Below, in pieces: positions 1 through 5,941 of a DNA stretch of 6,271 nucleotides. The position numbers were made by a program, and so were the translations under genes. How positions within the stretch are numbered: position 1 is the first letter of the stretch; each line of letters starts with the position of its first letter. The notes beneath the pieces are model-generated. The model did not search any database, was not told the origin of the DNA, and saw only the letters and a list, made by a program, of their open reading frames with translations. This stretch comes from a bacterium. Its GTDB lineage: Bacteria; Krumholzibacteriota; Krumholzibacteriia; LZORAL124-64-63. The stretch is from positions 1 through 6,271 of the forward strand of contig JAUVBS010000137.1 of the NCBI GenBank assembly GCA_030591105.1, written 5' to 3'.

Positions 1-429
1 GCGAGCCTGGCGATCTGGTTCACGGTTCTGATCGCGTTCACCTTGATCTTCTTCGCCGGCAGCGGCCCCGCCGGTTACACCGAGGAGCAAGAGCAAGGCA
101 AGCGGTTGATCGTGGGGGGGATCTTCGCGCTGGGTTTCGTGGCCTACTCGTTCGTGCTGTGGCGCACGCGACAAGGCCGCTCCGGTGCGGCGGCCGGTTA
201 CGACGAGCGCGACGATGCGGTCGCCAGTGGAGCATCGGTGGCAACCTTGACGGTGGTGCTAGTGTTCGTATTCGTGCTGTGTCTTACCCTCTTCGAGGTG
301 TACCGCGGAGAGGGGACCGTGCCCGCCGGCTGGTTGTGGTTCCTGGCTTACGGGACCGCCTTTGTCGGTCTCATTTGCCACGCCATCGTCACCCTTTACC
401 TCGACGCCAGGTCGATGGCCCATGGCTAA
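1..429 (+). CDS. Small integral membrane protein, 3' part of gene (DUF2178-like, XRE-associated)
   Basis: The reading frame is open from the first base of the window, so the true start lies upstream; 142 residues are visible. There are four hydrophobic segments: about residues 1-19, 35-54, 80-100 and 111-134 of the visible part. A soluble loop between the second and third carries the acidic motif Y-D-E-R-D-D (67-72). A DERD loop between helix pairs, followed by an overlapping XRE regulator, is typical of small DUF2178-type membrane proteins; that family assignment rests on motif and context and is tentative. The stop TAA (427-429) overlaps the ATG of the next gene, so the two are probably translationally coupled. 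In known pairs of this kind the membrane protein is often proposed to sense or modulate the partner regulator; no activity can be read from the sequence. No catalytic motif is visible. A TTG at 43 is in frame but has no reason to be the start. Confidence 0.75.
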   Translation, partial: ASLAIWFTVLIAFTLIFFAGSGPAGYTEEQEQGKRLIVGGIFALGFVAYSFVLWRTRQGRSGAAAGYDERDDAVASGASVATLTVVLVFVFVLCLTLFEVYRGEGTVPAGWLWFLAYGTAFVGLICHAIVTLYLDARSMAHG

Positions 430-643
430 GGCGGAGATTCGTAACCGGGTCCGCGACCTGCGCAGTGAGCACGACGGCATGACCCAGCAGGAACTCGCCG
501 ACCACTGCGGCTGCACGCGTCAGACCATCATCGCGCTCGAGCAGGGACGTTACGTACCGTCGTTGTCGCTCGCGCTGCGTATCGCGGGAGTATTCGGGTG
601 TACGGTGGAGGAAGTTTTCGTGCTGGAGGCGTCGGGTCGCTAA
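422..643 (+). CDS. XRE-family helix-turn-helix transcriptional regulator (73 aa)
   Basis: This is a compact DNA-binding protein consisting of little more than one HTH_3/Cro-CI domain. The core runs from about residue 5 to 68: M-T-Q-Q-E-L-A (20-26) is helix 2, the turn is at D-H-C-G-C, and T-R-Q-T-I-I-A-L-E-Q-G (32-42) is the recognition helix, followed by Y-V-P-S-L and the closing helices with L-R-I-A and V-E-E-V-F. The length and the ending fit the well-known class of roughly 70-residue stand-alone XRE regulators encoded next to small membrane proteins. I chose ATG 422 because translation from there begins just before the conserved I-R-N-R-V-R-D-L-R helix. The frame is open further upstream, but only by overlapping the membrane-protein gene. 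The 8-base overlap (start inside the upstream stop region) implies translational coupling and one operon. Targets are unknown; autoregulation is a reasonable guess. Confidence 0.9.
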   Translation: MAKAEIRNRVRDLRSEHDGMTQQELADHCGCTRQTIIALEQGRYVPSLSLALRIAGVFGCTVEEVFVLEASGR

Positions 644-675
644 TCGTCTGCTCGATGAGCCGAAGCTGCGCCGGG

Positions 676-719
676 CGGCGACGATCAACAACGGACGGCG
701 ACGATCGATAACGATCAAC
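676..719. repeat. Two-copy 20-bp tandem repeat in convergent gap
   Basis: An 11-bp word, CGGCGACGATC, occurs at 676-686 and again at 696-706, exactly 20 bp apart. The full 20-bp units (676-695 and 696-715) agree at 16 of 20 positions. The hexamer ACGATC recurs a third time at 711-716, inside the stop end of the minus-strand lyase gene. The repeat lies in the 71-bp gap between the XRE gene (ends 643) and the lyase gene (ends 715). There is no U-rich hairpin here that would make an obvious terminator for either gene. It may be a simple slippage duplication. Confidence 0.6.
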
Positions 720-2202
720 GCCCACTGGTCGCGGCCGCTGCCGCTGCCGCTTGCGCCGCCGCAATGTAGCGGGCCAGGTCTCGAATACGGGTGGTGAAAG
801 TCTGGCTTTCGATCACCTGACGCGTCTGACCGTCATCGCCCTGGTACTTCAACCGCCCCGACTCGACCCAGGCTCCGCGGTCGTCCAGCGTTTCGATTGC
901 GGCGCGGGCTTTGGTCGCCAGTGAGTCGGTCAGCTTCGGAACTGCCGGCGGACGCATCGGGCGCATCGGCTCGTGGGGCTTTGCCGCCAACGCCTCGTAG
1001 TCGCGTGTGACCGACGCCGTCCAATCGCGAACCTTGAACGCGTAGTGAGTCGGCAGATCGCTGTCGTCATACGTCAGCTGGTAGTCGTGAGTGAAGTACA
1101 GCGGTTTGTCCGTCTGCAATTCGTAGAAGCGAGCCAACTTGTCCTCGGGCAGCCGCACGCTGCGGTAATAGGCCAGGGCGCGACCCGCTGCGTCCAGGTA
1201 TTTTCGTTGCCCCGTCTCCCGGTACATTCGCAGCAGCTTACGCACGATGCCCTTCGACTCCGAACCAGTGAGCGCCGGGGGTTCGAACCTGCGCGCCCAG
1301 ACGGGATGCATCTGGCGATCATACTGCTGGGCCCAGCCCGGTTGCGGATCCGGCATCTGGGCCAGTAACATGAAATCGCCACCCCGCACAGCCGCCTGGC
1401 GATACCGCGCGTCGCCGTAGGTTTGCTCGGCGATCAGCATCAAATCGATTACACGGGCGAGGACGTTGTCGTTGAACGTGTAATATCCGGTATACTTCTT
1501 ATCTTTCGGCTTCTTCCGTGGCCAGGTCTCCGGATAGGAAGCCGGCAACACGGGAAAGTCCGCTGCGATCGGAGCCGCGGAGAATCGTTGCGGCCAGGCG
1601 CCATTGGGATACTGGGCCGCTAACAGGGCGTCCAGTCCGAACCGCACCGCTTCGTGGATCTGCTCGTCCTGGAACTGGAGAACTTCGTCCAGCAGCATCA
1701 GAAAGCGCAGAGCCGACTGTGTCGTGTCGTCATCTAGGGTCGTGGTGTTGTTCGCCTCGGGATCGTGGGCATCGACGCGATAATCGTAGAGTTGCCGTTG
1801 TGCGGGATCGAACTCGATCCGAGGATCCCAGCCGCCGCTGCGCAATTGGCCGTTCACCAGGCAACGACCGGCGTCCCGAGCCACCTCCAGGTAATGTGCA
1901 TCACCGGTCAGCCGATGAACATCCAGCACCGCCCGACCGATGGACGGGGTTCCCGGCGGCTGGACCCAGACCGTCGTTGCATCGGCACGTTTTTCACCCT
2001 CGCGTTTCTGCAGATCCGCGCTGTAGCGCCAGAGATAACCACCTTCGTGAGAGACCTGGTCGTGAAAGAAATCGCAAGCCTGCCGCAGCGCTTGCTTCGA
2101 CTCTCGCAGTAAATCTTCGTCAGCGCTCACTGCGCACGAACCAGCCGGAAGAACAAACGCCAGGAGCAAAGCACTGCCGGCGAAAGCGAAGAGGCGTTGC
2201 AT
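715..2202 (-). CDS. Exported pectate-lyase-like protein, PL10 / Pec_lyase family
   Basis: The 495-residue product starts with a signal sequence: positive M-Q-R, hydrophobic core to about residue 19, then A-G-S-C (20-23), a weak lipobox, or cleavage by signal peptidase I near A-V-S-A (24-27). The body is predominantly helical, as expected for the (alpha/alpha)-toroid of polysaccharide lyase family 10. Recognisable family blocks are N-N-T-T-T-L-D-D-D-T-T-Q (151-162), Y-P-N-G-A-W-P-Q-R (198-206), Y-Y-T-F-N-D-N (240-246), a P-G-W-A-Q-Q-Y-D block (288-295) and P-V-W-A-R-R-F-E-P-P (300-309). In characterised PL10 enzymes the acidic and arginine residues in such blocks bind calcium and the uronate and act in beta-elimination. 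I cannot map each catalytic residue with certainty, so true lyase activity is inferred. A proline-rich linker (408-422) leads to a short C-terminal segment ending in an alanine run (481-491). The ATG at 2202 has AAGGAG 8 bases upstream; starts 15 residues further upstream lack support. It is divergent from the glycosyltransferase gene. Confidence 0.85.
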   Translation of the reverse strand: MQRLFAFAGSALLLAFVLPAGSCAVSADEDLLRESKQALRQACDFFHDQVSHEGGYLWRYSADLQKREGEKRADATTVWVQPPGTPSIGRAVLDVHRLTGDAHYLEVARDAGRCLVNGQLRSGGWDPRIEFDPAQRQLYDYRVDAHDPEANNTTTLDDDTTQSALRFLMLLDEVLQFQDEQIHEAVRFGLDALLAAQYPNGAWPQRFSAAPIAADFPVLPASYPETWPRKKPKDKKYTGYYTFNDNVLARVIDLMLIAEQTYGDARYRQAAVRGGDFMLLAQMPDPQPGWAQQYDRQMHPVWARRFEPPALTGSESKGIVRKLLRMYRETGQRKYLDAAGRALAYYRSVRLPEDKLARFYELQTDKPLYFTHDYQLTYDDSDLPTHYAFKVRDWTASVTRDYEALAAKPHEPMRPMRPPAVPKLTDSLATKARAAIETLDDRGAWVESGRLKYQGDDGQTRQVIESQTFTTRIRDLARYIAAAQAAAAAAATSGR

Positions 2203-2210
2203 CGTGAGTT

Positions 2211-2216
2211 CTCCTT
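2211..2216 (-). promoter_or_regulatory. Ribosome binding site of the lyase gene
   Basis: Read on the minus strand this is AAGGAG, 8 bases before the ATG at 2202-2200. It decides the start in favour of the residue that opens the signal peptide, over the in-frame upstream starts. Confidence 0.8.
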
Positions 2217-2224
2217 CTCGAAGC

Positions 2225-2348
2225 ATTGGTCTATCAGTACCAAGCATACTGTAGAATGATAATTACATGAAGGAATGCATGCTGCATTGGGTTGTATCGC
2301 CTGGGGACGAATGCTAGGCTCTGCCTGAAAATCCTCGAATAGACCAAT
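2225..2348. promoter_or_regulatory. Divergent intergenic region flanked by a perfect 10-bp inverted repeat
   Basis: ATTGGTCTAT at 2225-2234 is perfectly inverted as ATAGACCAAT at 2339-2348, leaving 104 bp between the arms. A partly similar word, ATTGG followed by GTTGTAT, sits in between at 2286-2296. The arms lie just inside the two divergent genes (lyase start 2202, glycosyltransferase start 2374), near their 5' untranslated ends. This arrangement suits a regulator that binds both sides, but no regulator gene for it is visible in the window. The region is AT-richer than its surroundings. I found no confident -35/-10 pair; TAGAAT at 2252-2257 is a possible plus-strand -10 without a good -35. 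Confidence 0.4.
2274..2288. promoter_or_regulatory. Perfect 6-3-6 palindrome, operator candidate
   Basis: AATGCA (2274-2279) and TGCATT (2283-2288) are perfect inverted arms around TGC. It lies 71 bases upstream of the lyase start and 85 bases upstream of the glycosyltransferase start, near the middle of the divergent gap. The size and symmetry fit a dimeric helix-turn-helix protein; a binding protein is not identifiable. The arms are too short and too AT-rich for a terminator. Confidence 0.4.
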
Positions 2349-2373
2349 CCGACGGAGCAAGGATCCAGGACAT

Positions 2374-3996
2374 ATGACCGATCGATCACGCGCCATCGAC
2401 ATCGCTGTTTCGATGTTCCTGGTGCTGTTCGTCTTGCTGTTCGCATTTCGTCTCTTCGATTTCTCCATCAAACCGTTCGAAGATGCGGCGATTCTCATGC
2501 GCTACGCGGATCATCTCGCGCAGGGCCACGGGATCGTCTGGAACATCGGTGAAGCGCCGGTCGACGGCGCGACGGACTTTCTGTTCATGGTGCTGATCGC
2601 GGGCTTGGCCAAGATCGGAGTCTCGGTGGAATCGGCGGTACGATATACCGGATTCCTGTCCCACATCTTGACCGTGTTGGTCGTGTACTGTGGACTGAGA
2701 TCGCTCTACCGCACCAGGATATGGCTGGCGCTCGTCTGTGCCCTCTACTGTGCTGTGGGCCCCGGGCTATATTACGTTGCCGCCTATTTCGGCACGCCGT
2801 TTTTCGCATTGTTCGCCAGTGTGACCTGGTATGTCGCCTTGATGATCATCCGCGACGGCGAAACTCACCCCAAGGCGGCCCTGTTCGCGACGGCGAGTCT
2901 GCTTACCGCTCTCGTCCGGCCCGAGGGAGTGATCCTTTCGGGGTTGATGCTGGTGGCGATCGTTTACGTACGGGGGCTGAAAAAATCACCGCTGGCGATC
3001 GGCTATTACCTCGGGTTGTTCGGCATCGCGGGTGGCGCCTATTTCATCTGGCGGTGGCGGTACTTCGGCTATCCCCTACCGAATGCTTTCTACAAGAAGG
3101 GCGGCGGGCATTTCTACTTCGACAGCCTGAAACGTTCCTACCTCAATCTCATCAAATTGTGCCTGCCGTTCCTGCCTCTGTTCATCGCCGGACTCTACAC
3201 CAGACGGACGCGTCGGCTCACCGTCGCCTTCGCGCTACCGATCATCGGTTTCGCGTCGGCCTTCGTGTTACTGTCCAACGAGATGAACTTCGGCGCGAGA
3301 TTTCAGTACGCCCTCATGCCCATCGTCTTGTTGTCCTGGCCGCCTCTGCTGGCCGGCATCAAGGAAGATATTCGCCTGCCGGTGTGGCCTGAGCTCAACT
3401 GGCGTAAGCGGTTTATGATCGTGGCGCTGGGCGTGGCGTTGGCGCTCGGTGTGCTGGGGTTCCAGAATCGCGTCGGACGCGGGGGAAAACGTTATCATGA
3501 CGGGCGCTACGATGTGGCAATGATGCTGGCCGAATACCGTGACCAGAACTACACCATCGCCACCACCGAGTCGGGACTGCTGCCGTTCTACTCCCGCTGG
3601 CGAGCGTTCGATACCTGGGGCCTTAACGATCAATGGATTGCACACCACGACGGTATTACTTCGCAATATCTCGAGAGTCGGAACCCGCACCTCATCGTCT
3701 TTCATGCGCGCTCTGCGCCACTGAACCAGCCGAGCAGCAGGACGATCGAGTGGAACGACATGATCGACACTCTGCGTGATTACGCGCAGCACAACGACTA
3801 CGTTCTGGCGGCGGTGTTCGGAGACTCTCCCCATGACACGCACTCTTACTTCGTCCGGCTAGATTTCGCGGACTCACAGGAGATCGCCGAGCGTATTCGC
3901 ACGTTCGATTACAGCTGGTACAAATCGGGCCACCGGGCGGTCAACTGGGTGCAAGATCAACCGCGTAGCCCCAACCGATCGATCTCCGAAGACTGA
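2374..3996 (+). CDS. Polytopic GT-C glycosyltransferase (AftB-like membrane protein)
   Basis: This 540-residue protein has an N-terminal membrane domain of about 10-12 helices (residues 8 to about 364) and a soluble C-terminal domain (about 365-540). After the first helix comes P-F-E-D-A-A-I-L-M-R-Y-A (34-45), then G-H-G-I-V-W-N-I-G-E (51-60) and D-G-A-T-D-F-L (64-70). This is the pattern of polyprenyl-phosphate-sugar-dependent GT-C transferases related to mycobacterial AftB, where an acidic pair in the first periplasmic loop is catalytic. Here the pair is E36-D37. Further family-like features are L-V-R-P-E-G (180-185), P-N-A-F-Y-K-K (236-242) and, in the soluble part, F-Y-S-R-W-R-A-F-D-T-W-G-L-N-D (405-419). 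The expected role is transfer of a sugar from a lipid-linked donor to a glycan, lipid or protein on the outer face of the inner membrane; donor and acceptor are unknown. The ATG at 2374 is preceded by AGGA at 2367-2370, rather close, and GGA at 2361-2363. The gene stands alone, divergent from the lyase gene. Confidence 0.82.
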   Translation: MTDRSRAIDIAVSMFLVLFVLLFAFRLFDFSIKPFEDAAILMRYADHLAQGHGIVWNIGEAPVDGATDFLFMVLIAGLAKIGVSVESAVRYTGFLSHILTVLVVYCGLRSLYRTRIWLALVCALYCAVGPGLYYVAAYFGTPFFALFASVTWYVALMIIRDGETHPKAALFATASLLTALVRPEGVILSGLMLVAIVYVRGLKKSPLAIGYYLGLFGIAGGAYFIWRWRYFGYPLPNAFYKKGGGHFYFDSLKRSYLNLIKLCLPFLPLFIAGLYTRRTRRLTVAFALPIIGFASAFVLLSNEMNFGARFQYALMPIVLLSWPPLLAGIKEDIRLPVWPELNWRKRFMIVALGVALALGVLGFQNRVGRGGKRYHDGRYDVAMMLAEYRDQNYTIATTESGLLPFYSRWRAFDTWGLNDQWIAHHDGITSQYLESRNPHLIVFHARSAPLNQPSSRTIEWNDMIDTLRDYAQHNDYVLAAVFGDSPHDTHSYFVRLDFADSQEIAERIRTFDYSWYKSGHRAVNWVQDQPRSPNRSISED

Positions 3997-4044
3997 AAGC
4001 GGCAGCTCTCACCCCGTTTTCGGCGACCCAAAAGCCCGAGTACA

Positions 4045-4074
4045 TTGACTGGCTCTATTCATTTGTGATATGGT
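4045..4074 (+). promoter_or_regulatory. Sigma70-like promoter of the lipoprotein gene
   Basis: TTGACT (4045-4050, five of six matches to the -35 consensus) and TATGGT (4069-4074, four of six to the -10) are separated by 18 bp. They lie in the 127-bp gap after the glycosyltransferase gene. Transcription would begin near 4081, leaving an untranslated leader of about 40 bases before the ATG at 4124. It implies the lipoprotein gene is expressed independently of the gene upstream. Confidence 0.5.
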
Positions 4075-4108
4075 AGCTTGCGGCCGACCCATGATTTGGT
4101 ATGCCAAC

Positions 4109-4117
4109 GGAGGAGGG
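4109..4117 (+). promoter_or_regulatory. Strong ribosome binding site of the lipoprotein gene
   Basis: GGAGGAGGG is purine-rich and contains the full AGGAGG core. It ends 6 bases before the ATG at 4124 and 3 bases before a GTG at 4121, so it supports a start here. It excludes the upstream in-frame ATG at 4070, which overlaps the predicted -10 element. Confidence 0.8.
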
Positions 4118-4123
4118 ACCGTG

Positions 4124-4891
4124 ATGGAATTCAGGAAACTCATCACTCTGATCATGGCCTGCGGACTGCTGCTCAGTTCCGCTGGCTGCAGTGAAGACGA
4201 CATCGCCGACATCCTCAACCTGCCGGATCCACAGGACGACCCCGTCGCGCAAGTCATGGTCGCCGAAGGCGCCAACATGGCCGGTGACGTGTTGAACCAG
4301 ATCGACGACTGGGCCCAGGGCAATCTGGGAGAGCCTCTCAAGTCCGATCCCGAGTGGGACCCGGGCTGCAACTGCTGGCGATGGACCGAAAAAGATGGCG
4401 ACACTTCCGATCCCCACGATTGGTGGAACCGCAACTGGAATTTCGCGGTGACCTTTTTCCAGGGTGAGACTCCCCAGATGGAATTCGCAGGAGCCGATAG
4501 CATCACAGCCGAAATTGGCTATTCCTATGCGGACGGGCTCTACGTGGACGAAACCGACAACTCCAACCGTTCCCTTTTCTTCAACCTCTTTCTCGAAGTC
4601 ACGGATTTTCTCACGGGGACCATCAACGTCAGCGGCGGCGGCAGCGGTACCGTGCAGGTTTATATCGTCGACGGTGAAGATTTCACCGAGTTCTACGAGA
4701 GCATCGACATCGCCGTTCAGTTGTCACTCCCGATCGGCGGCTGCCCCACCGGCACCATGACCTTCACCATGGGCACGACGGAGTTCTTGATCAACTTCAA
4801 CGGCTCCACGATCGCTTCTTGGACCTTCACCCCCGACGGCAACCCGGACCTGGCGTTTAACGGGACCTTCAACCTCGGTTGCGGAGGTTAG
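4124..4891 (+). CDS. Predicted lipoprotein of unknown function (255 aa)
   Basis: I do not recognise this family. The product starts with a short charged stretch (M-E-F-R-K), a hydrophobic core and L-S-S-A-G-C at 17-22, a lipobox-like site with C22 as the likely acylated residue. The following S-E-D-D would be the mature N-terminus. Residues 23-75 are acidic and probably helical or extended. The middle part (80-112) contains G-C-N-C-W-R-W (81-87) and D-W-W-N-R-N-W-N (99-106), unusually rich in tryptophan and cysteine. From about 107 to the end the sequence alternates hydrophobic and polar residues and has many Thr, Gly and Asn, suggesting a beta-sandwich or small beta-barrel. A glycine/serine turn, G-G-G-S-G (171-175), lies inside it. 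C82, C84, C207 and C253 could form disulfides. The start ATG was chosen for its ribosome binding site; a GTG three bases earlier is an alternative. The gene has its own promoter candidate and is convergent with the SDR gene. Attachment to a cell-envelope membrane facing the periplasm or exterior is inferred. Confidence 0.8.
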   Translation: MEFRKLITLIMACGLLLSSAGCSEDDIADILNLPDPQDDPVAQVMVAEGANMAGDVLNQIDDWAQGNLGEPLKSDPEWDPGCNCWRWTEKDGDTSDPHDWWNRNWNFAVTFFQGETPQMEFAGADSITAEIGYSYADGLYVDETDNSNRSLFFNLFLEVTDFLTGTINVSGGGSGTVQVYIVDGEDFTEFYESIDIAVQLSLPIGGCPTGTMTFTMGTTEFLINFNGSTIASWTFTPDGNPDLAFNGTFNLGCGG

Positions 4892-4918
4892 CGGGGGCTG
4901 GCGGAGTCGGGATTTTTT

Positions 4919-4940
4919 GGGGTGGGGATGGCCCCACCTC
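4919..4940. terminator. GC-rich hairpin between convergent genes, possible bidirectional terminator
   Basis: GGTGGGG (4921-4927) pairs perfectly with CCCCACC (4932-4938) around a 4-base loop. One G-C and one G-U pair extend the stem outward to 4919 and 4940. It sits between the lipoprotein stop (4891) and the SDR stop (TCA at 4939-4941 on the plus strand), overlapping the latter. No T-tract follows it on either strand; the run of six T at 4913-4918 precedes it on the plus strand. It may work poorly as a classical intrinsic terminator. Confidence 0.4.
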
Positions 4941-5763
4941 AATCCAGAAACAGATCGGGATAGAGATCGAGGCCCGGCTGGACCGCGTACTGGTCAAAAT
5001 CGGTCACGCCTTCCTCGCGTAGCACATCCTCGTCGATGAAGAAGTTACCGGTACAGCTCCGGCTGTCGCGGCTGAGGATCGCCTGGGCCGCATCGGCCAC
5101 GATGGTCGGCTGGCGTGAGCGCGCGACCATCGGTTCGCCGCCCAGTAGATTGCGCACCGCGGCCGTCGCAATGGTCGTCTTGGGCCACAGCGCATTGAAC
5201 GCGATCCCCTGGGCGCGGAACTCGTCGGCCATCCCCAGCACCCAGCAACTCATGGCGTACTTGGCCACGGTGTAAGCGGCGTGACCGGCGAACCACCGCG
5301 GCTTCATGTTCAGCGGCGACGAGATGTTCAAAACGTGAGGGTTCTCCGCACGCAGCAAGTGCGGCAGGCAGAGCTTGGTCACCAGATACGATCCGCGCGC
5401 GTTGATGGCGAACATGCGGTCGTACATCTTCATCGTCGTCTCTTGCAAACCGGTCAAGCCCAGCGCGCTGGCGTTGTTCACGACGATGTCAATGCCACCG
5501 AACCGCTCGACTGCCAGCGCGACCGCTGCGGCCACCTCGTCGTCGTGGCGAATGTCAGCCTTGACCGGCAACGCCTGACCCCCGGCGGCCTCGATCTCCT
5601 CGGCCGTGGTACCGATGGTCCCGGGCAACTTCGGGTGCGGCTTGGTGGTCTTGGCCACAACCACGACCTGGGCGCCGTCGCGCCCGGCACGCAAGCCGAT
5701 GGCCTTGCCGATACCGCGGCTGGCACCGGTGATCAACAGAGTCTTGCCGGCGAGGGTTGGCAC
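4939..5763 (-). CDS. Short-chain dehydrogenase/reductase, HSDL2-like, without SCP2 domain
   Basis: This 274-residue cytoplasmic NAD(P)(H)-dependent oxidoreductase has a full Rossmann-fold SDR layout. The cofactor motif T-G-A-S-R-G-I-G is at 12-19, A-D-I-R at 69-72, N-N-A-S at 96-99, the structural Asn in I-N-A-R-G at 120-124, and Y164-x3-K168 in A-Y-T-V-A-K. The catalytic serine is probably S148 in L-N-I-S-S-P-L-N. Blocks such as K-P-H-P-K-L-P-G-T-I (41-50), A-L-W-P-K-T (191-196), T-G-N-F-F-I-D-E-D (238-246) and the F-L-D ending match hydroxysteroid dehydrogenase-like protein 2 as I remember it. Animal HSDL2 has a C-terminal SCP2 sterol-carrier domain; this protein stops before it, as is usual for bacterial relatives. 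The substrate is unknown, with fatty-acyl or sterol-like compounds suggested for the family. I chose GTG 5763 because GGAAGGA lies 7 bases upstream; the frame continues to a GTG at 5811 without a ribosome binding site. It appears monocistronic. Confidence 0.9.
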   Translation of the reverse strand: MPTLAGKTLLITGASRGIGKAIGLRAGRDGAQVVVVAKTTKPHPKLPGTIGTTAEEIEAAGGQALPVKADIRHDDEVAAAVALAVERFGGIDIVVNNASALGLTGLQETTMKMYDRMFAINARGSYLVTKLCLPHLLRAENPHVLNISSPLNMKPRWFAGHAAYTVAKYAMSCWVLGMADEFRAQGIAFNALWPKTTIATAAVRNLLGGEPMVARSRQPTIVADAAQAILSRDSRSCTGNFFIDEDVLREEGVTDFDQYAVQPGLDLYPDLFLD

Positions 5764-5770
5764 GATCGGG

Positions 5771-5777
5771 TCCTTCC
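5771..5777 (-). promoter_or_regulatory. Ribosome binding site of the SDR gene
   Basis: Read on the minus strand this is GGAAGGA, 7 bases before the GTG at 5763-5761. It places the start 16 codons downstream of the longest possible frame, directly before the first beta strand of the Rossmann fold. Confidence 0.75.
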
Positions 5778-5941
5778 GGTGGGGGTGACGCAGCACACTC
5801 TTCAGTATCACCGCACCACGGCGGCGCGGTCAACGGCTCGGTGGCCGTAGCGGATACCGTGGCCGCGTTAATGAACGGGGGCCGAAGGAAGATTACGATT
5901 CAACGGGCGTTATTCCGGTATGGAGCTGATATGCTTGAGGC
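5778..5941. other. Non-coding gap upstream of the SDR gene
   Basis: I see no convincing gene here. Frames that cross it have low-complexity translations and no usable ribosome binding site. It should contain the SDR promoter, read leftward, but no pair of hexamers stands out. TTGAAT read on the minus strand near 5896-5901 has no good -10 at the right distance. Confidence 0.5.

Noticed and set aside
1518..2207. Long plus-strand open frame of 229 codons opposite the lyase gene
   Set aside because: It is a GC-rich antisense shadow: the translation is dominated by Arg, Pro and Ser, has no ribosome binding site, and the minus strand carries clear family motifs over the same bases.
2292..2320. TTGTAT and TAGGCT, 17 bp apart, as a promoter for the glycosyltransferase
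   Set aside because: Each hexamer matches its consensus at only three of six positions, which is not above what is expected by chance.
4070..4123. Upstream ATG extending the lipoprotein by 18 residues
   Set aside because: It would put non-hydrophobic residues in front of a complete signal peptide, and it overlaps the -10 element. The strong ribosome binding site at 4109-4117 points to 4124.
4871..4889. 6-bp hairpin AACCTC / GAGGTT at the end of the lipoprotein gene
   Set aside because: The stem is short, lies inside the coding end and is separated from the T-run at 4913 by more than 20 bases, so it is not a convincing terminator.
5764..5811. 16-codon N-terminal extension of the SDR from a GTG at 5811
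   Set aside because: No ribosome binding site precedes 5811, whereas GGAAGGA precedes the GTG at 5763, and SDR proteins normally begin just before the first strand.
5281..5850. Plus-strand open frame of 189 codons opposite the SDR gene
   Set aside because: The SDR reading on the minus strand has every expected motif; this frame gives an Arg/Gln/His-rich translation and is an antisense shadow.
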